Made by a program: the position numbers and the translations under genes. Below the pieces are notes generated by a model. It did no database searches, had not been told where the DNA came from, and saw only the letters and a program-made list of their open reading frames with translations. Below are positions 1 to 12,249 of a DNA stretch of 64,000 nucleotides, piece after piece (position 1 is the first letter of the stretch; every line of letters starts with the position of its first letter). The stretch is from positions 27,043,053 through 27,107,052 of the forward strand of contig JAQFVV010012394.1 of the NCBI GenBank assembly GCA_028023455.1. The letters are read 5' to 3'. The stretch comes from Epiperipatus broadwayi (Eukaryota > Onychophora > Udeonychophora > Euonychophora > Peripatidae).

Positions 1-50
1 AGACTTTCACATGACCCACCACTCTCCACACTATCTCATAACACTGATAT
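1..50 (-). repeat. Inverted end fragment of dispersed repeat family R1
   Basis: The reverse complement of this stretch matches the last ~50 bases of the R1 copies downstream (ending ...GGGTCATGTGAAAGTCT). It faces the plus-strand copy starting near 98, so the two form an inverted pair separated by a (TA)n/(CA)n run at 44-97. The window cuts it off on the left. Confidence 0.65.
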
Positions 51-97
51 ATATATACATACACACACACATATATATATATATATAAATATATATG

Positions 98-238
98 AGC
101 ACTTATAGCATATATGTGTGGAGCTGGTAATCTGGACCAACTGATGATTGCTGGTTTAGCATGAAATACGTATATTGGTGATTATAGTGTGGAGAGTGGT
201 GGATCATGTGAAAGTCTGTGCTCATATATTCTATATAT
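98..238 (+). repeat. R1 dispersed repeat, internally deleted copy
   Basis: Shares GCACTTATAGCATATATGTG, GGACCAACTGATGATTGCTG and TTTAGCATGAAATACGTATA with the copies at 445 and 1473. It lacks about 45 bases present in the copy at 445 between GGTGATTAT and AGTGTGGAGAG. No coding capacity or terminal repeats were recognised. Confidence 0.7.
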
Positions 239-285
239 TACATATATAGATAAGCCTGTGTGTTTCAGTTATTACATAAGTAGAG

Positions 286-364
286 ATGTCTGCCCATCCC
301 TTGTATATGTATTAAATGGATTATGTCTGCCCATCCCTTGTATATGTATTAAATGGATTATGTC
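286..364 (+). repeat. 37-bp tandem duplication
   Basis: Two perfect adjacent copies of a 37-base unit beginning ATGTCTGCCCATCCC (286-322 and 323-359), followed by the first five bases of a third. Confidence 0.85.
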
Positions 365-444
365 CTGTACATGAGGGGTCAGAATGGCCTTAGGTCAATA
401 TGGGTGTGTCAGGAATCTCAGCCTCAGGGTGGCCTTCGAGCATT

Positions 445-745
445 CCATCATCAGATTTTCAATTGGATGGACGGTTGAAGAGTTGGAGTGTGGAGTAGAT
501 TGAGCCTGTCCATTAAAGTATGAGGTTTGGCTATCTTAATATATATCTGAGCACTTATAGTATATATGTGTGGCAGATGATAATCTGGACCAACTGATGA
601 TTGTTGGTTTAGCATGAAATACGTATATTGGTGATTATTTATCTTTTCAGCATATGTATGCTTGAGTGTATCAGTGTTGTTAGATAGAGTGGAGAGTGGT
701 GGGTCATGTGAAAGTCTGTGCTCGTATACTCTATATATTAACATG
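445..745 (+). repeat. R1 dispersed repeat, near full-length copy
   Basis: The longest clean member of the family, about 300 bp. It starts CCATCATCAGATTTTCAATT and ends near CTCTATATATTAAC. The copy at 1473 has the same left boundary, which suggests a true element end. No ORF, tRNA-like promoter or terminal inverted repeat was seen, so the class is unknown. Confidence 0.7.
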
Positions 746-1472
746 TATTTGTAAAGTAAAAAAACCTAGATAGTTAGTCTAGCATAAAAATCATATAGCC
801 TAAAGTCTTAATGAAAGGAATACATAATGAATATAATTAGAGAACCAAATGGAAGAATACATAATCTATTCATATTTACTGTATAAATGTGTAAGTTTGT
901 TTGTTTGTGATTTTATCAATTGCACCAATCTTGAAGAATCTTGCATGATTTTTTTTTCCTTTTTTTGTATAGAATCTTACTAGCATATAAAGTTTTGTTT
1001 TAATTGTTTTGTTTTTTTAAATTATAATTTGTAATATAAAAATGTGTGAAAATTTTATATCATAATTGTTTTGGGATGATATCATAAAATCATAAAAAAA
1101 CAAAAAAAGGTAATACTGATTACAAGATTATAGAGTTGGAAATGTTTTTAGATGAAAAGTATAGTTTTTGGTAAAGTAAGGTCAATATACTTTAAATTAA
1201 TTAAATTACATTTAAATCACATATTTAATTTATTTGACTAATGTCTATTTATATCACTTATAATAATGAATTTGAACAACTTTTGAGAATGTCAGTTTAA
1301 ATTATATTTAATGCTTGAAAAAGTAAAATTAAAAATATCACAGATATAGCAAGAGAATTACTACTGAATTTGACAAACTTGTACCATTTTTCTTTAAGTA
1401 TATTCTCATATGGTAAAGTAAGTTTTAAATATTTAATTAATATGTGAGAAAATTTTTTTTTAAATAGTGTGG
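746..1472. other. AT-rich spacer, no feature recognised
   Basis: Homopolymer-rich, very AT-rich DNA between two R1 copies. No exon-like, RNA-like or repeat structure was recognised on either strand. Confidence 0.5.
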
Positions 1473-1760
1473 ATTCCATCATCAGATTTTCAATTGGATG
1501 GACAGTTGAAGAGTTGGAGTGTGAAATAGATTGAAGCCTGTCCATTAAAGTATAAGATTTGGCTATCTTAATATATATCTGAGCACTTATAGCATATATG
1601 TGTAGATATGGTAATCTGGACCAACTGATGATTGCTGGTTTAGCATGAAATACATATATTGGTGATTATTTATCTTTTCAACATATATGTGTTCAAGTGT
1701 ATCAGTTTTATGAGATAGTGTGGAAAGTGGTGGGTTGTGTGAAAGTATACCCTATATATT
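1473..1760 (+). repeat. R1 dispersed repeat, third copy
   Basis: Co-linear with the copy at 445 and starting with the same ATTCCATCATCAGATTTTC boundary, diverged by scattered substitutions and lacking about 10 bases near its right end. Confidence 0.7.
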
Positions 1761-1954
1761 ATAAAAATACTAATATAGATATAATACCAAAATAGGCTAA
1801 ATATAAGAAATAAAATATAAGCATGAGAGGTAGGCACCTATTATTTATCTGCTGAAAAATGTCCACTTACAATTAATAAAAAAAAGGTATTTTTTCTACA
1901 GTATTGAAAACATATTATTTTTTTCTCTATCCTTCATTTAATTATCTATCTGTC

Positions 1955-2027
1955 TGCCTGTCTACTACCTACCTACCTATCTATCTATCTATCTATCCAT
2001 CTATCCATCCACCTACCACCCACCCAC

Positions 2028-2064
<37 letters not shown>

Positions 2065-2101
2065 GATCTATCGATCTATCGATCTATCTATCGATCTATC
2101 G

Positions 2102-2162
<61 letters not shown>

Positions 2163-2234
2163 CCTATCTACCTATCTACCTACCTACCTACCTACCTACC
2201 TACCTACCTACCTACCTACCTACCTACCTACCTA
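1955..2234 (+). repeat. TATC/TACC tetranucleotide microsatellite
   Basis: About 280 bases of uninterrupted tetranucleotide repeats. Blocks of TATC, TATCGATC variants and a terminal TACC block are segmentally ordered, as expected of replication slippage followed by local spreading of point variants. Apparent open frames through it are by-products of the period. Confidence 0.95.
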
Positions 2235-2297
2235 CAAGTTTGTATTACAAATGTTATATAAAGAGCTCACAAATAAGCTGAACAAGCTTTGTAGAAT

Positions 2298-2345
2298 ATA
2301 TCCAATCCCAGACCAGTTTCTGCTACTGGCTTCCTCAGTGAGGTG
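2298..2345 (+). repeat. Fragment of fold-back retroposon family FB
   Basis: The stretch CCAGACCAGTTTCTG...CTGGCTTCCTCAGTGAGG parallels the middle of the FB elements at 15 and 29 kb (CCAGACTAGTTTCTGGCTTGTG, then CATCAGTGAGG). It is short and diverged. The surrounding 2240-2860 holds nothing else recognised. Confidence 0.4.
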
Positions 2346-2994
2346 AGAGGATATTCAAGCATTAGATTAAAAATACCAGGACAAGCCCAGCATTTTATCT
2401 AATGGGTAACTATTAAGTAGAAAATCTGAAAATTTTCAGACATTCATGTGTCTTTCAATTCAGCTATCTAATTTAAATAGCCATATGGGACTGAACCAAG
2501 TTCAGATACATCATATATTAATAGCTTTAGCAATATAAAATCGACAAAGCCTTAATAGCAAAAAATTAATATAAAGAGGATTTTCTTTGGTGACTACTCT
2601 ATGGAACCAGTACGATTTTAAAAGGTCAAAGTAAATCATGGAGTTGGTATACGTATGATATATGACATCACCACACTAATGAATAAGTCTTTATCATGTT
2701 AAGACTATTTTATTTGCAGTTTTTAGTCAATGCTTTGGATCTTGGACCAAGTGCATCTGGACCTTTAGGATATCTAGATCTTTACTAACCAGTATTGGAT
2801 GGTTAGCTAGTTTGGTTGAGTCAGCTATATGGAAAAATTTCTAAGGGTCTTGAAAAAATTATCCACAACTTGAATTCAAATACCAGATTGTAAGTGTGGA
2901 AGACAAACGCATTGCCTTTGCACCACAAGCAACCTATGAGGCGAGTAGTATTAGTTTAAAATTATAGAATAGCTTTAAAATGCTTGAGAGTTCA

Positions 2995-3092
2995 TATGAA
3001 ATTCGAGTCTGGAGTTGCCATATGGAAACAATCTCAGGACCTTATGTTCCCAAATCTGATATTCTACCACTGCACTAAACCCTGCAGCGCAG
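2995..3092 (-). repeat. tRNA-derived SINE-like copy
   Basis: Read on the minus strand it contains GGGTTTAGTGCAGTGGTAGA (box A-like) and CCTGAGATTGTTTCC (degenerate box B), in the same order as the copy at 7745. A further degenerate minus-strand copy may lie at about 2862-2950. Weakly conserved, but co-linear with the better copy. Confidence 0.45.
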
Positions 3093-3539
3093 TTTAATAA
3101 TGATTTTTATTCTATAGTGAACTAAAACAAAAGCAATCCAACAACATATATATTCGTATTTTGCCATTAAGTCTCTTTCTTAAAAAATAGATCCAAAAAT
3201 AATTTTTTTAAAAAAATGCGAGTCATAAAAAATTTAGATTCACATTAAATACTCACTTCACGTCAATACTCATTAATAGTAATAAATTTATAAGCACTAT
3301 TTTAAATATGCATAATTCAAATTTTCAGCAATTTCAATTTTTCCATATATATATACATAAAATTATAATGAATCTAGGAGAATCTGTCGAATGAAGAGTT
3401 AACTAAATATTTTTTAGGAATTTTACATATTATAAAATAAGAAAAATATAAAAAAGCAAACAATGATATGCAAGTTAACTAGAATTCACTCAGCAATAAA
3501 ATATTGTTGAGAATTTTAAAACATTACAAAAAAACCGTT

Positions 3540-4135
3540 ATACAAAAAATAGGAAGTGATCTGAGAAAAGCGAATTAGTTTTAGTTAAGCCAGAATTGAA
3601 TAAAGAAAGAAAATCAGCGGGTAGTGTGGGTTAAAAAGATAGTAATTTTATCTTGTTTTTTTTTTTTTTACAAGTATTTTATTTACAATAAAAATTTATA
3701 TTTGGCAAAATAATAAATACCCGCAAGTGAGAGAAATAAAACAGACTAAGAATATAGTAGGAAGAGATAAAACAAAATTTGCTGCAGTAATGTGGAACCA
3801 AAAAAAATGTTTATTTGAAAAAAAATAGAACTCTTTATGTAGAAATGAATTAGTGTTAATTAAACCAGAATTTAATAAAAATGAAGGTCAAAGAGATGGG
3901 TAGGATAGGACGTAGTAATTTTATTTTGGATTTTTATTTGTAATTAAAAATTTATATTAATAATATAATAAATAAATAAGCGAACGTTAGGTATGTAAAA
4001 TATAGCAGAGATTAAGACCTAGAAGGAGACCACGTGTGAGATATATGGAAGTTATAAAGACGTTCACTGCATTAATATGGAGAGGAGAAATTATAAATTG
4101 AAAAACCTGGATTAAATTTGGTGATGATGATCACA
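3540..4135 (+). repeat. Two tandem copies of a ~290-bp unit with an RTE LINE 3' remnant
   Basis: Segments at about 3550-3820 and 3835-4135 align (shared GAATTAGT...TTAA..CCAGAATT and later TAGTAATTTTAT). The second copy ends with a decayed translation resembling the C-terminal tail of the LINE at 19289 (RPR..PRVRYME, then WRGE) and a short TGATGATGA tail. The first copy also has a GCAGTAATGTGG stretch like the LINE. Both are far from coding. Confidence 0.45.
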
Positions 4136-4599
4136 TTTCACCTACTTTATAAAGTTCATTAGTGCTGGGCCAAAAAAAAGCGGAGCTCTGAACAATGTTA
4201 TCATACGGGTGGGGGTCTTTTATTCAGGATAAAAAAACTTGAATATTTTGAAATAATTATCTTATTGACAGATATAGATATATTGCTTTACAATTAGCTA
4301 TAAATCATTCAAGATTTTAATAATCCATCAATTTAAAATAAATAAATAAACAAACAATTAGCAATTTATAATTTTGAATTCATAAATTTTATGCTCATAA
4401 ACTATTGTATGAGCATCATTATGCAGCATTTTTCAATCATCCATTATGTCCAATGGGTCATATGATTGTTCTTTCTATATTCTGTATATTAATATACTAT
4501 CATTTTCATAATTCATTAAATATTAAATATAGTGTATCCTAGTGAAAAGATGAGTGGTTCTCTCTCCAAGATGCTTGTAGTGCCATCTCTGAATCAACA

Positions 4600-4872
4600 T
4601 CAACATTATGTAGTGATGTAGATTAGTTATTACCCACAAAACATGTAGTGTGTCTCGATCACAAAATATAGCATGAAATGGGACAGTGTTTAATACCTCT
4701 GATAGTTTTCAATGTTCTCACTGCCATCACAAAATTATTTTCAACATTCTTGGGACTTGTAGCTTTACTGCTAAACACAGTTTGAATCATTTCAAATACA
4801 GTATACAAATAGCAGTTTTCCACAATTTAAAACAAAATGTAATGTTAGCATGTTCTTCCATTGTGGATTAAT
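4600..4872 (-). pseudogene. Decayed mariner-like transposase N-terminus
   Basis: Read on the minus strand from 4870, the translation begins MEEHANITFCFKLWKTA. This resembles the conserved N-terminus of mariner transposases (a recruiting helix with FCFKLGKTATET-type sequence). After a stop and frame change, FEMIQTVFSS continues the same domain. No DDD/E catalytic region or terminal inverted repeat was recognised, so this is a short, inactive remnant. Similarity is judged from memory of the family. Confidence 0.45.
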
Positions 4873-5192
4873 ATATGAAACATAAATCATATTTCGTATC
4901 ATCACCCATGATCCAGACATGTTAGCAGCTTAAACATCTTATGGCGAATAGCTAAACAACACTATTACATAATACATTCACTGGTATCAGAGATGACACT
5001 AAGAATCTTGGAAAAACTGATCACCATTTCATTGGCATACACTGTATAAAACAACACACTTCAAATTAGAAGGGGGTTAAATTTGAAGAGATGTCAATTT
5101 CAATCATCATGTGTAATATATTTTTATCGAGGCTGCCATATTGTATATATAAATTTGATATATATATATCAGGATTAATATCTTTCATCAGC

Positions 5193-5263
5193 TGCCTTGA
5201 AGTAATGTTAATGGTATAGTGATCATGTGATGTTTAATGCCTTGAAGTAATGTTAATGGTATA
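5193..5263 (+). repeat. 26-bp direct repeat flanking a 19-bp FB tail
   Basis: A perfect 26-base direct repeat (5193-5218 and 5238-5263, starting TGCCTTGAAGTAATG) brackets exactly GTGATCATGTGATGTTTAA. That 19-base insert equals the 3' tail of the FB retroposon family (15871, 29528). It is best read as an extremely 5'-truncated insertion with its target duplication. Confidence 0.6.
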
Positions 5264-6173
5264 AGTGGATCATATTTACAATATTACATATCAGTTGTGT
5301 ATTTGCTATCTTTATATGGAATTGTTGGCAGTTCTCCAAGACATCTAAATAAGGATGTTATTCTTGAAATTTGTAGTTTTTTTTTATATAATATGGCAGT
5401 CATAGTAAAAATGTTATGCATGATAATTAGAGCTGACATCTGCCCAAGTTTATTTTCATAAATTAATTGATGGATTTTTTTTTTTGATAATTATTTTTGT
5501 TGATGTCTTATTGTGTACACTTTTTAAAATGTTTATACTGTAGTGGTAACTGCTTTACTGATGATATTGATGACTCATATAGACATACATCAGTACATGG
5601 AATACATTTCTGGCATATAATCAAATTACTTTAGTACAATGTGCATTTAGCCAGTTTATTAAATTTTAATTAATTAAGTTTAACGAAAATGGATATTGAT
5701 AATGATGATCAAACCTGACCATATATAATAAGATATCTTCATTATATTTCCTGGTCATCATATAATCAAAATTCAATCTCAGAGCATCTTACTTAACATT
5801 CATCCATAAGAGTTTACAATCACAAAGGATTTGAATTTTTTTAACCTAATTCGAGATAGTATTTTAGTCACATTGCAGTTCTCACAGTAGCAACTCTGCT
5901 TTGCTTAGCTCAGAGCAAGAATGCTCAAGATCAATGGAGGACTTTTATATATGCATTGGAAATGAGACTACTGAAAGAACACAAAGACAGATAAGTTCTT
6001 TTTAAAAAAACAACATTTATTTTATATAATCTTGATTGACGTTGGAATTACCTATAAATATTATTATTTGCTGACTAAAACAACAAAACAATAAGCATAT
6101 AAAGAATGTTTACTAAGGCAATAAACCTAAAGCATGTGTGGTTGAAAATGCAAAAATAGGGACCTCTACAGCA

Positions 6174-6372
6174 CTTAACCACAAGCTTACGCATTGGAAG
6201 AATATCAGCTTAACATTAGACTAATAAAAAAACATCAATAATAAAAAAATGTAAACATTAGATAGGTATGCTCTTAACCATAATCTTACGCATTGGAAGA
6301 ATATCAGCTTAACCTTACACTAATAAAAAAAACATCAATAATAAAAAAAATGCAAACATTAGATAGGTATGG
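6174..6372 (+). repeat. 99-bp tandem duplication
   Basis: Two adjacent copies (CTTAACC at 6174 and again at 6273) differ by only a few substitutions and A-run length changes, so the duplication is recent. No known element was recognised in the unit. Confidence 0.85.
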
Positions 6373-6379
6373 CAATATA

Positions 6380-7740
6380 TTTATAATATTTATATTTTAA
6401 GGAGTTCTTGTGTATACGAATATAAGTTTAAATTCTTACCACAGATTTTTTAAACAATTTAGTAAGATTACTACCGATGGAAAAGTGCAGGCCTGATGTA
6501 TGCTTTTATTGTCTCTGTTGGCTGATTCTCATCAGATCTTCCTTCATTTTGAGTAGTCTTCTGCTTAAAAAACATGGAATATACAAATGTAGGCAATGTG
6601 AAACAGTTCTCTCATAGGCAAAAGCTATATTTTATATCTTCTCTATCTCTTATCTGATTATTGGTACTTCTTTGAGATTAATAAAACTATATTATTCAGG
6701 ATCTGACTGATAAATATTGGGTGGGCTTTAGAAAATTATATTTATTGGCTTGTATTAGTAATGAAAAGTACCACATCAGTTTTCTTAGATGAGGGGTATA
6801 ATGCTTTTGAAATTATCATTGAAATCTTTTTAAGCAACACAATAACTGCTGATATACATGTTGACTGTCCACAGATATTGTTTTCCTCTTCTTTCTCTTT
6901 TTATAGCCTATGCTACACCAAGACAACTCTTCCAAAAGCCTTAGCTTATTTTTTTCTTTGATTTTCCACTAATCTGCAGTTTTTCTTCAATTTAATCCTT
7001 TAATTATCCTTAATTTTATGTGATCTAATTTTAATCAAACTGCAGAATTATCTTTAATTAATTTTTTTTGTTCTTTTTGATGGAATTTAATTTTAAAAAA
7101 AATTATTAACAAATTTACAATATATATATATATGTAATGTTGAATTAAATATTTTTCATTGATTGTTATTACAATGAAGAATAGAAATAAAAAAATTATA
7201 TCCATGTAAACAGAGACAACTTTTTGCCTTTGATGTTGTCAGGAACAATTACTACTAACTGACAATCATGAGTCTGAACAAGTTTTCTCCATTAACCTAC
7301 AATAGCTCTTTTGTTGGAGTGTATTGTTGAAGTAAAAGGAGACACTTTTTTACTTCAAACTCAAGTTGTTAAATAGATCTAAACCAGAAAGCTATTTTAT
7401 AAATAGGTATGAGAATGTGAAAGAATAACATCTTTCTTGACATTCTGCAAATAATATTTTAAACTTCTCCAGAAAGTTGTATAATTACTTATGTATAGTA
7501 ATTAATATATAAAGCCTAACTGATTTTACAAATATCTTTTTATTATTCTTGTTGTATTATATATAGTAATCAATATGCACTAAGCTTTTACACACTTTTT
7601 GTATTCTTTTTATGAATAAATATATTATGTTGTTATATAATTATCCAAATAAGATTTAAATTATATTCAAATGAGCTTGATTCATTTAGGAGGCTTGTGA
7701 GATGTGACAGTGTTAGAGTGTGCCAAGACCATCCCATTAA
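6380..7740. other. AT-rich spacer, no feature recognised
   Basis: No exon, RNA or repeat copy recognised. Short open stretches (for example near 6760) lack splice context, and their composition is like the rest of the spacer. Confidence 0.5.
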
Positions 7741-7744
7741 AGTA

Positions 7745-7875
7745 TATTAAACATGGTTTAGTGCATGGTAAAGGATCAGATTCTAAAGTATAAGGTCTTC
7801 AGATTGATTCCTGTTCTGGCACTTCTGAGTGTTGAACCTACGAACTCCTGTGCAATAAAGTCATTTGATTACAGT
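7745..7875 (+). repeat. tRNA-derived SINE-like copy
   Basis: TGGTTTAGTGCATGGTAAAG resembles a Pol III box A, and AGATTGATTCC, about 50 bases on, resembles box B (GWTCRANNC with one mismatch). The downstream body ends GAACTCCTGTGCAATAAAG and TCATTTGATTA, shared with the copy at 9360. No clear target duplication was found. Confidence 0.55.
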
Positions 7876-8164
7876 ACATTATAATGATACAGTCTGACTA
7901 CTGTATGAACAAACAGGAAGCTGCTGTAAAACTAGACTTCAGAGTGCCTTGGAAATAGAAGAATTTAATATATATAAAGTTATTGCCTCCACTTGGAAAC
8001 AAAAGTTCATCTTTTGATCAACTGCTGGATAAAACAGAAAATTAAATACTGTACTAATGACAAACTTTCAACTGAGCCACCTTTGGAAAAGCAGAAACCT
8101 TAGTAAGCCAAATCAAAGTAACAATACAACTTGTATAGATTACAATATGTAAAAAAATTAATAT

Positions 8165-8815
8165 TGAAAGTATTATAGTACAGCAGCCTGCCTAGACAAA
8201 AGAAAATATATGGCTGGAAATAAATTTCTAGAAAAAATTTGGGAAATTAGACTAGCAGTATACTTCTTGATATTATGTAAGTATTGAATTCTTATTGCAT
8301 TTCAAATCAATTGCTAAAAAAATTATTACTGCAAGATTCATTGTACAATATGTCTGCTAAAATAAGTGAAAATTTATGTCCTTAGATTTGTACTCCATTC
8401 TTACTTTAGAAGATGGTTTTTAGACCAGATATATGGTAAATTACAACAATATAATCTCTAATATTATGTAAGTGCTCATTTTCACCAATGTTAGTTGGAA
8501 GATTCATTATGTAATACCTCTGTCCAGATCAAAAGCAAATTCAGGACCTTATATCTGTGTCCTACTCTCATGCTGGAAAACAATTTTGGATTAGAAAATC
8601 TGATAAATTAGATTAATACTCTATTCCTTAATATTATGAAAGTAATCAAATCTCATTATACTTTAATCTATAGTACCTTTGTCATCTCTGAGTGTTAAGT
8701 GCAAGATTTATTACTCAATTCCTCTTTAAAGATAGAAGTAAATTTCAGGCCTTGCATTTGTATTTCAATTCTCATTCTGAAAAATGATGTTTAACCAGAG
8801 TGAGTGTGGTAAAAA
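8165..8815 (+). repeat. Diverged minisatellite-like tandem repeat, ~170-205 bp units
   Basis: Three and a partial co-linear units recur, each with a TAATATTATGTAAGT-like start, an AAGATTCATT.TA.AAT.. block, a TTCAGG.CTT..AT.TGT segment and an ATTCTCA..CTG..AA end. Divergence is high, so the array is old. No coding potential was seen. Confidence 0.55.
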
Positions 8816-9354
8816 AAGGATCTGTGCTCCAGTTAAAATTAATCTTCTATTGACTGCATTGACTTTCCGTGAAATCACTATTTTACCAGTCAATGCTTTG
8901 CAGTTTGGGATAACTTATATGTCAATTCAAATGTAACTGATGTCCTGCTTGTGACTTGCATGAAAGAGAGCACATGCACTGATTCATATCTTTATAGTCT
9001 GAGAAGTCTTTGTGCACTGTGTGGAGAAAGTGTTTTGTCTTGAAGAAGTATGTATATGAATGGATAAAGAGGTGCAATGAAGATTACTCAAGTATCACCC
9101 ATGGGGAAGGAGCCACAATCCCTTTCCTGTCCACAACTGATGACAACATTGAACATTTATGTGAACTTATTATGTTGGATAGATGAATAATACTGTATTA
9201 TATGATAAACCATTTTCAAATTAGCCATGGTTTTGCCTATGCAATAAAAACAATCTTATGGTAGAGCACAAACAGAAATGTTTGGATATCTATTAACAAA
9301 ATTTGGACTGATGTTTTAGGAATGAAAATTTCTTATAAATAAACATTACTGGTG

Positions 9355-9482
9355 CCCTGTGTGGTTTGGAGCAGTGGTAGAAGGTTTGGTGGATCCTAGA
9401 ATTGATTCCGATACTAACAGTTCTCATGCTCAAACTTCTCATGAACTCCTGAGCAATAAAGCCATTAGCTTATTACTGGTAA
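9355..9482 (+). repeat. tRNA-derived SINE-like copy
   Basis: Shows TGGTTTGGAGCAGTGGTAG (box A-like), GAATTGATTCCG (box B-like) and the body ending GAACTCCTGAGCAATAAAG, co-linear with the copy at 7745. The ORF running through it is not a gene. Confidence 0.55.
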
Positions 9483-9639
9483 TGAAGCATGGATTCATCA
9501 CTGAGAATCTGAGAGTAAATGATAGAGTATGGTATGAAAATATCCCTAATTATCACCAAGAAAGGCACCCAAGACAGCAGTGCATTTATGATTCACTGCT
9601 CAGCCTGAAACATTTTTTTTATGAGGGAATATAAAAGCT

Positions 9640-10850
9640 TGTTCACAGGTAGACAAATATATTGAAAAGCAGAGTGATCATTTTTGGGTATATTTTCTGA
9701 GTTTATGCTTGAGTACAAATAATGTTTGATTCAATCTCATATGTAAGTGTTTAAATCTCATTGTATTTCAATTCACAGAAATGAGTCAATTTACAATGTC
9801 AGTCATAAAAAAAATACTCATTAGTCCTGCAAAGTAATTTATGCCATTAAATCAATTTTCTGTAAGATATTCATCTTCCGTATAAATCTCCAGCTGAAAG
9901 TAGTCAATAATTACATAATAGACATAATGACTTCAGGGTTCAGCAAAGTCAAACAATTGCTTTGTTATTCTATAATGATTTTTTAATGCTTCAATGACTC
10001 TTCTTAAATGACAAGTTATAGGCTAGTAATGGGTTATTATACTGACTGTATTATATTTAAAAATGGACATGTTCACCTCTTTGGGATTATCATGTCACTA
10101 TGAAAAATTTTACATGAAACTTATACTGTTTCTCATTGTAAAAATTACTGTTAGTTTCTTATTACCTAAAAGCTAATTACCAAACTTGACTTAATATCAG
10201 ATTTCCACTAAATACCAATCAGATTGTAGAAACTCTACCATCGCTGACTCAGAACCACAAGCATGGTTATGTACAATAAAATGATTACCATATAAGATAT
10301 TTTTAGAAAATCAATAAGACTAGAAAGAAAGCACAATCATCCATAAACATTAAATTCATTTCAAGAAGAGTGCAAATGATTTCACAAGATTAAACAGTGA
10401 AAAATGCATTCATTGCTAAGCTGAAGTTTTAAGATACAATGATCTCCAGACAAAGTAATTTCAATGAAAATTGAGCCATCCTGTCTGCTCCATTTTTCAG
10501 TGTGTCCAACTTTTGGGGGAAGTTTGTTTTGTTAAATCAAAAGCTATTGCTTCATTCCTTATCTTAATAAAGAAGGAGAAAAACTGAAATTGAAAACCAT
10601 AATGGCAATAATTGCAAAAAGAAAGGAGCTGCAGTGATTCTACTAAACCATGTAAGTAATCGCTGATGGAATGGTCAAACATTAAGCAATTCATTTATCC
10701 ATGATACCTTCATTCAGTCAGATTTACAATGATCCTTTGTTGATCATCCACACTCTCTCTTAAGAGAGAGCAATCAGGTACCATTAGTTACTAATCGTCC
10801 TCTAGCAGAAAAATACTCAGAAACATTCATAAAATATGGAGTAAAATATT
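9640..10850. other. AT-rich spacer, no gene recognised
   Basis: No exon or RNA supported. The only structure noted is a short perfect palindrome CTCTCTTAAGAGAG near 10755. Confidence 0.5.
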
Positions 10851-10861
10851 ACACCCAATAG

Positions 10862-11245
10862 TAAGAGTTATTGAATGGTTTGTAATCAGGAAGCAATAAA
10901 ATGTTTGAGCATCAGAAGCGACGCTGAGCTGTGATCTACTGACAGCTCTCGAGTCCAGCATTCTATCTCTGCATTAAACAATATGGTTCATTACATCTGA
11001 TAAGAACATTAGTTACATGAATTCTTTACAGCTATTGGAATCCCCAACTACATGGGTCTGATATTAAGAGTTACTGAATTGTTTGTTATCCAGGAAGTAG
11101 TAAGATGTTTAAGCACATGAAAAGACAGAGCTAAATTTTAAACCAGTAACTTTTAATTCCTGAGTCTAGCACTTTACAATGACATTAATCCACATTATTT
11201 CTCATCAGAACATTATCAACATAAAATCTCTGGGGTTACCAGAAC
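10862..11245 (-). repeat. Two tandem tRNA-SINE-like copies, 208-bp period
   Basis: The segment starting TAAGAGTTATTGAATGGTTTG at 10862 recurs at about 11069 and both run co-linearly for about 160 bases. Read on the minus strand the first gives GCAGAGATAGAATGCTGGAC then a box B-like AGTAGATCACAGCTC, a tRNA-like order. Confidence 0.5.
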
Positions 11246-11339
11246 CCCACATCATGAAATTGAAAAACACATAGTTAAACTTAAAGGCATAACAAAACTT
11301 AAGCTAACCACTTACCCATGTTTCAGATTTTAACAAAAC

Positions 11340-12245
11340 TGATCTGTAGTGTTTTTAAGTGCTACCAAGTTGATACTGAATCCCAAAATTTTTTCTATAA
11401 GGTCTCTCCTTTCCCTTCCCCGTGATGCGATGGTTATCAAAGATTATATACTGGAATTAAAAAATAAACCTTCGAATGGCTTTAATGTTCGGGAATTCAT
11501 AAGAAGTTTGATTACCAGAAGTAGGAACTGAAATCGATCGGAAGACCTTACGCTTCAAAGTCTAATACATTATCACCGCATTTTACTGAAATTCGTTTGG
11601 TGGATTTCTACACCAGATAAGTTTCAGAAATTGTATGTTTTTTTTCTCAGTGCTGTATTTTTTCACACCTTTATTATTTACACGTAAAAACAATTTCCTG
11701 AATGTGAAATAGCAATTTATTTAAAACTCTGCTAATTTTAAATTTTCCGTTAATGTAAATATAAAATTCATTTCCCCGTTCGTTCATAAAACCCCACCGT
11801 TTCTATTTAAAAAAAGTTTAACAATTATTTCATTATTATTTTATCGGTGGCATTTAATGAAACATTTTAATTTTAAAAAAAAATATTGTTGCTTAGCAAT
11901 TAGAAAGTGCAGGTATATATAAAATAAATAAAACAGAGAGGGGGGGGGGCTGACAGCCCCCCACATTTTTTTATTTAGAAGAACTTTAGACAGTCATTTA
12001 AGGTTTCTAGTTAAATCGAGTCTTAAAAGTGGATTTTTAAAAAATAAAAATCCCCAAGAGATGACTTTATCGGCAGAAAAATTAGAGCCGATTGTTTTGG
12101 AAAATAGATGAAAACAAAGAAATGATGTCGCCACCTACTTACTTTCGTGGCTGAGAGATTCCTGACTCCGAAAAAGGAGGTTTCACAGTACATCGCATGG
12201 CATTCTTGACTTCGATAAAGGAATAGCCATGGCACATCACATGCA
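11340..12245. other. Low-copy, CpG-containing segment with a possible exon
   Basis: Unlike its surroundings this stretch keeps several CpG dinucleotides and shows no similarity to other repeats in the window. An open stretch from about 11350 to the TGA at 11529 follows a pyrimidine-poor CTGATCTGTAG that could be a splice acceptor; it would encode about 60 residues containing IRSLLSLPRDAMVIKDYI. I do not recognise the product. A hairpin (GGGGGGCTG/CAGCCCCCC) sits near 11945. It may equally be an unrecognised old transposon. Confidence 0.25.
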
Positions 12246-12249
12246 AAGT

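Noticed and set aside
1904-2281. 125-codon open frame rich in Tyr-Leu-Ser-Ile
   Set aside because: It is a translation of the TATC/TACC microsatellite.
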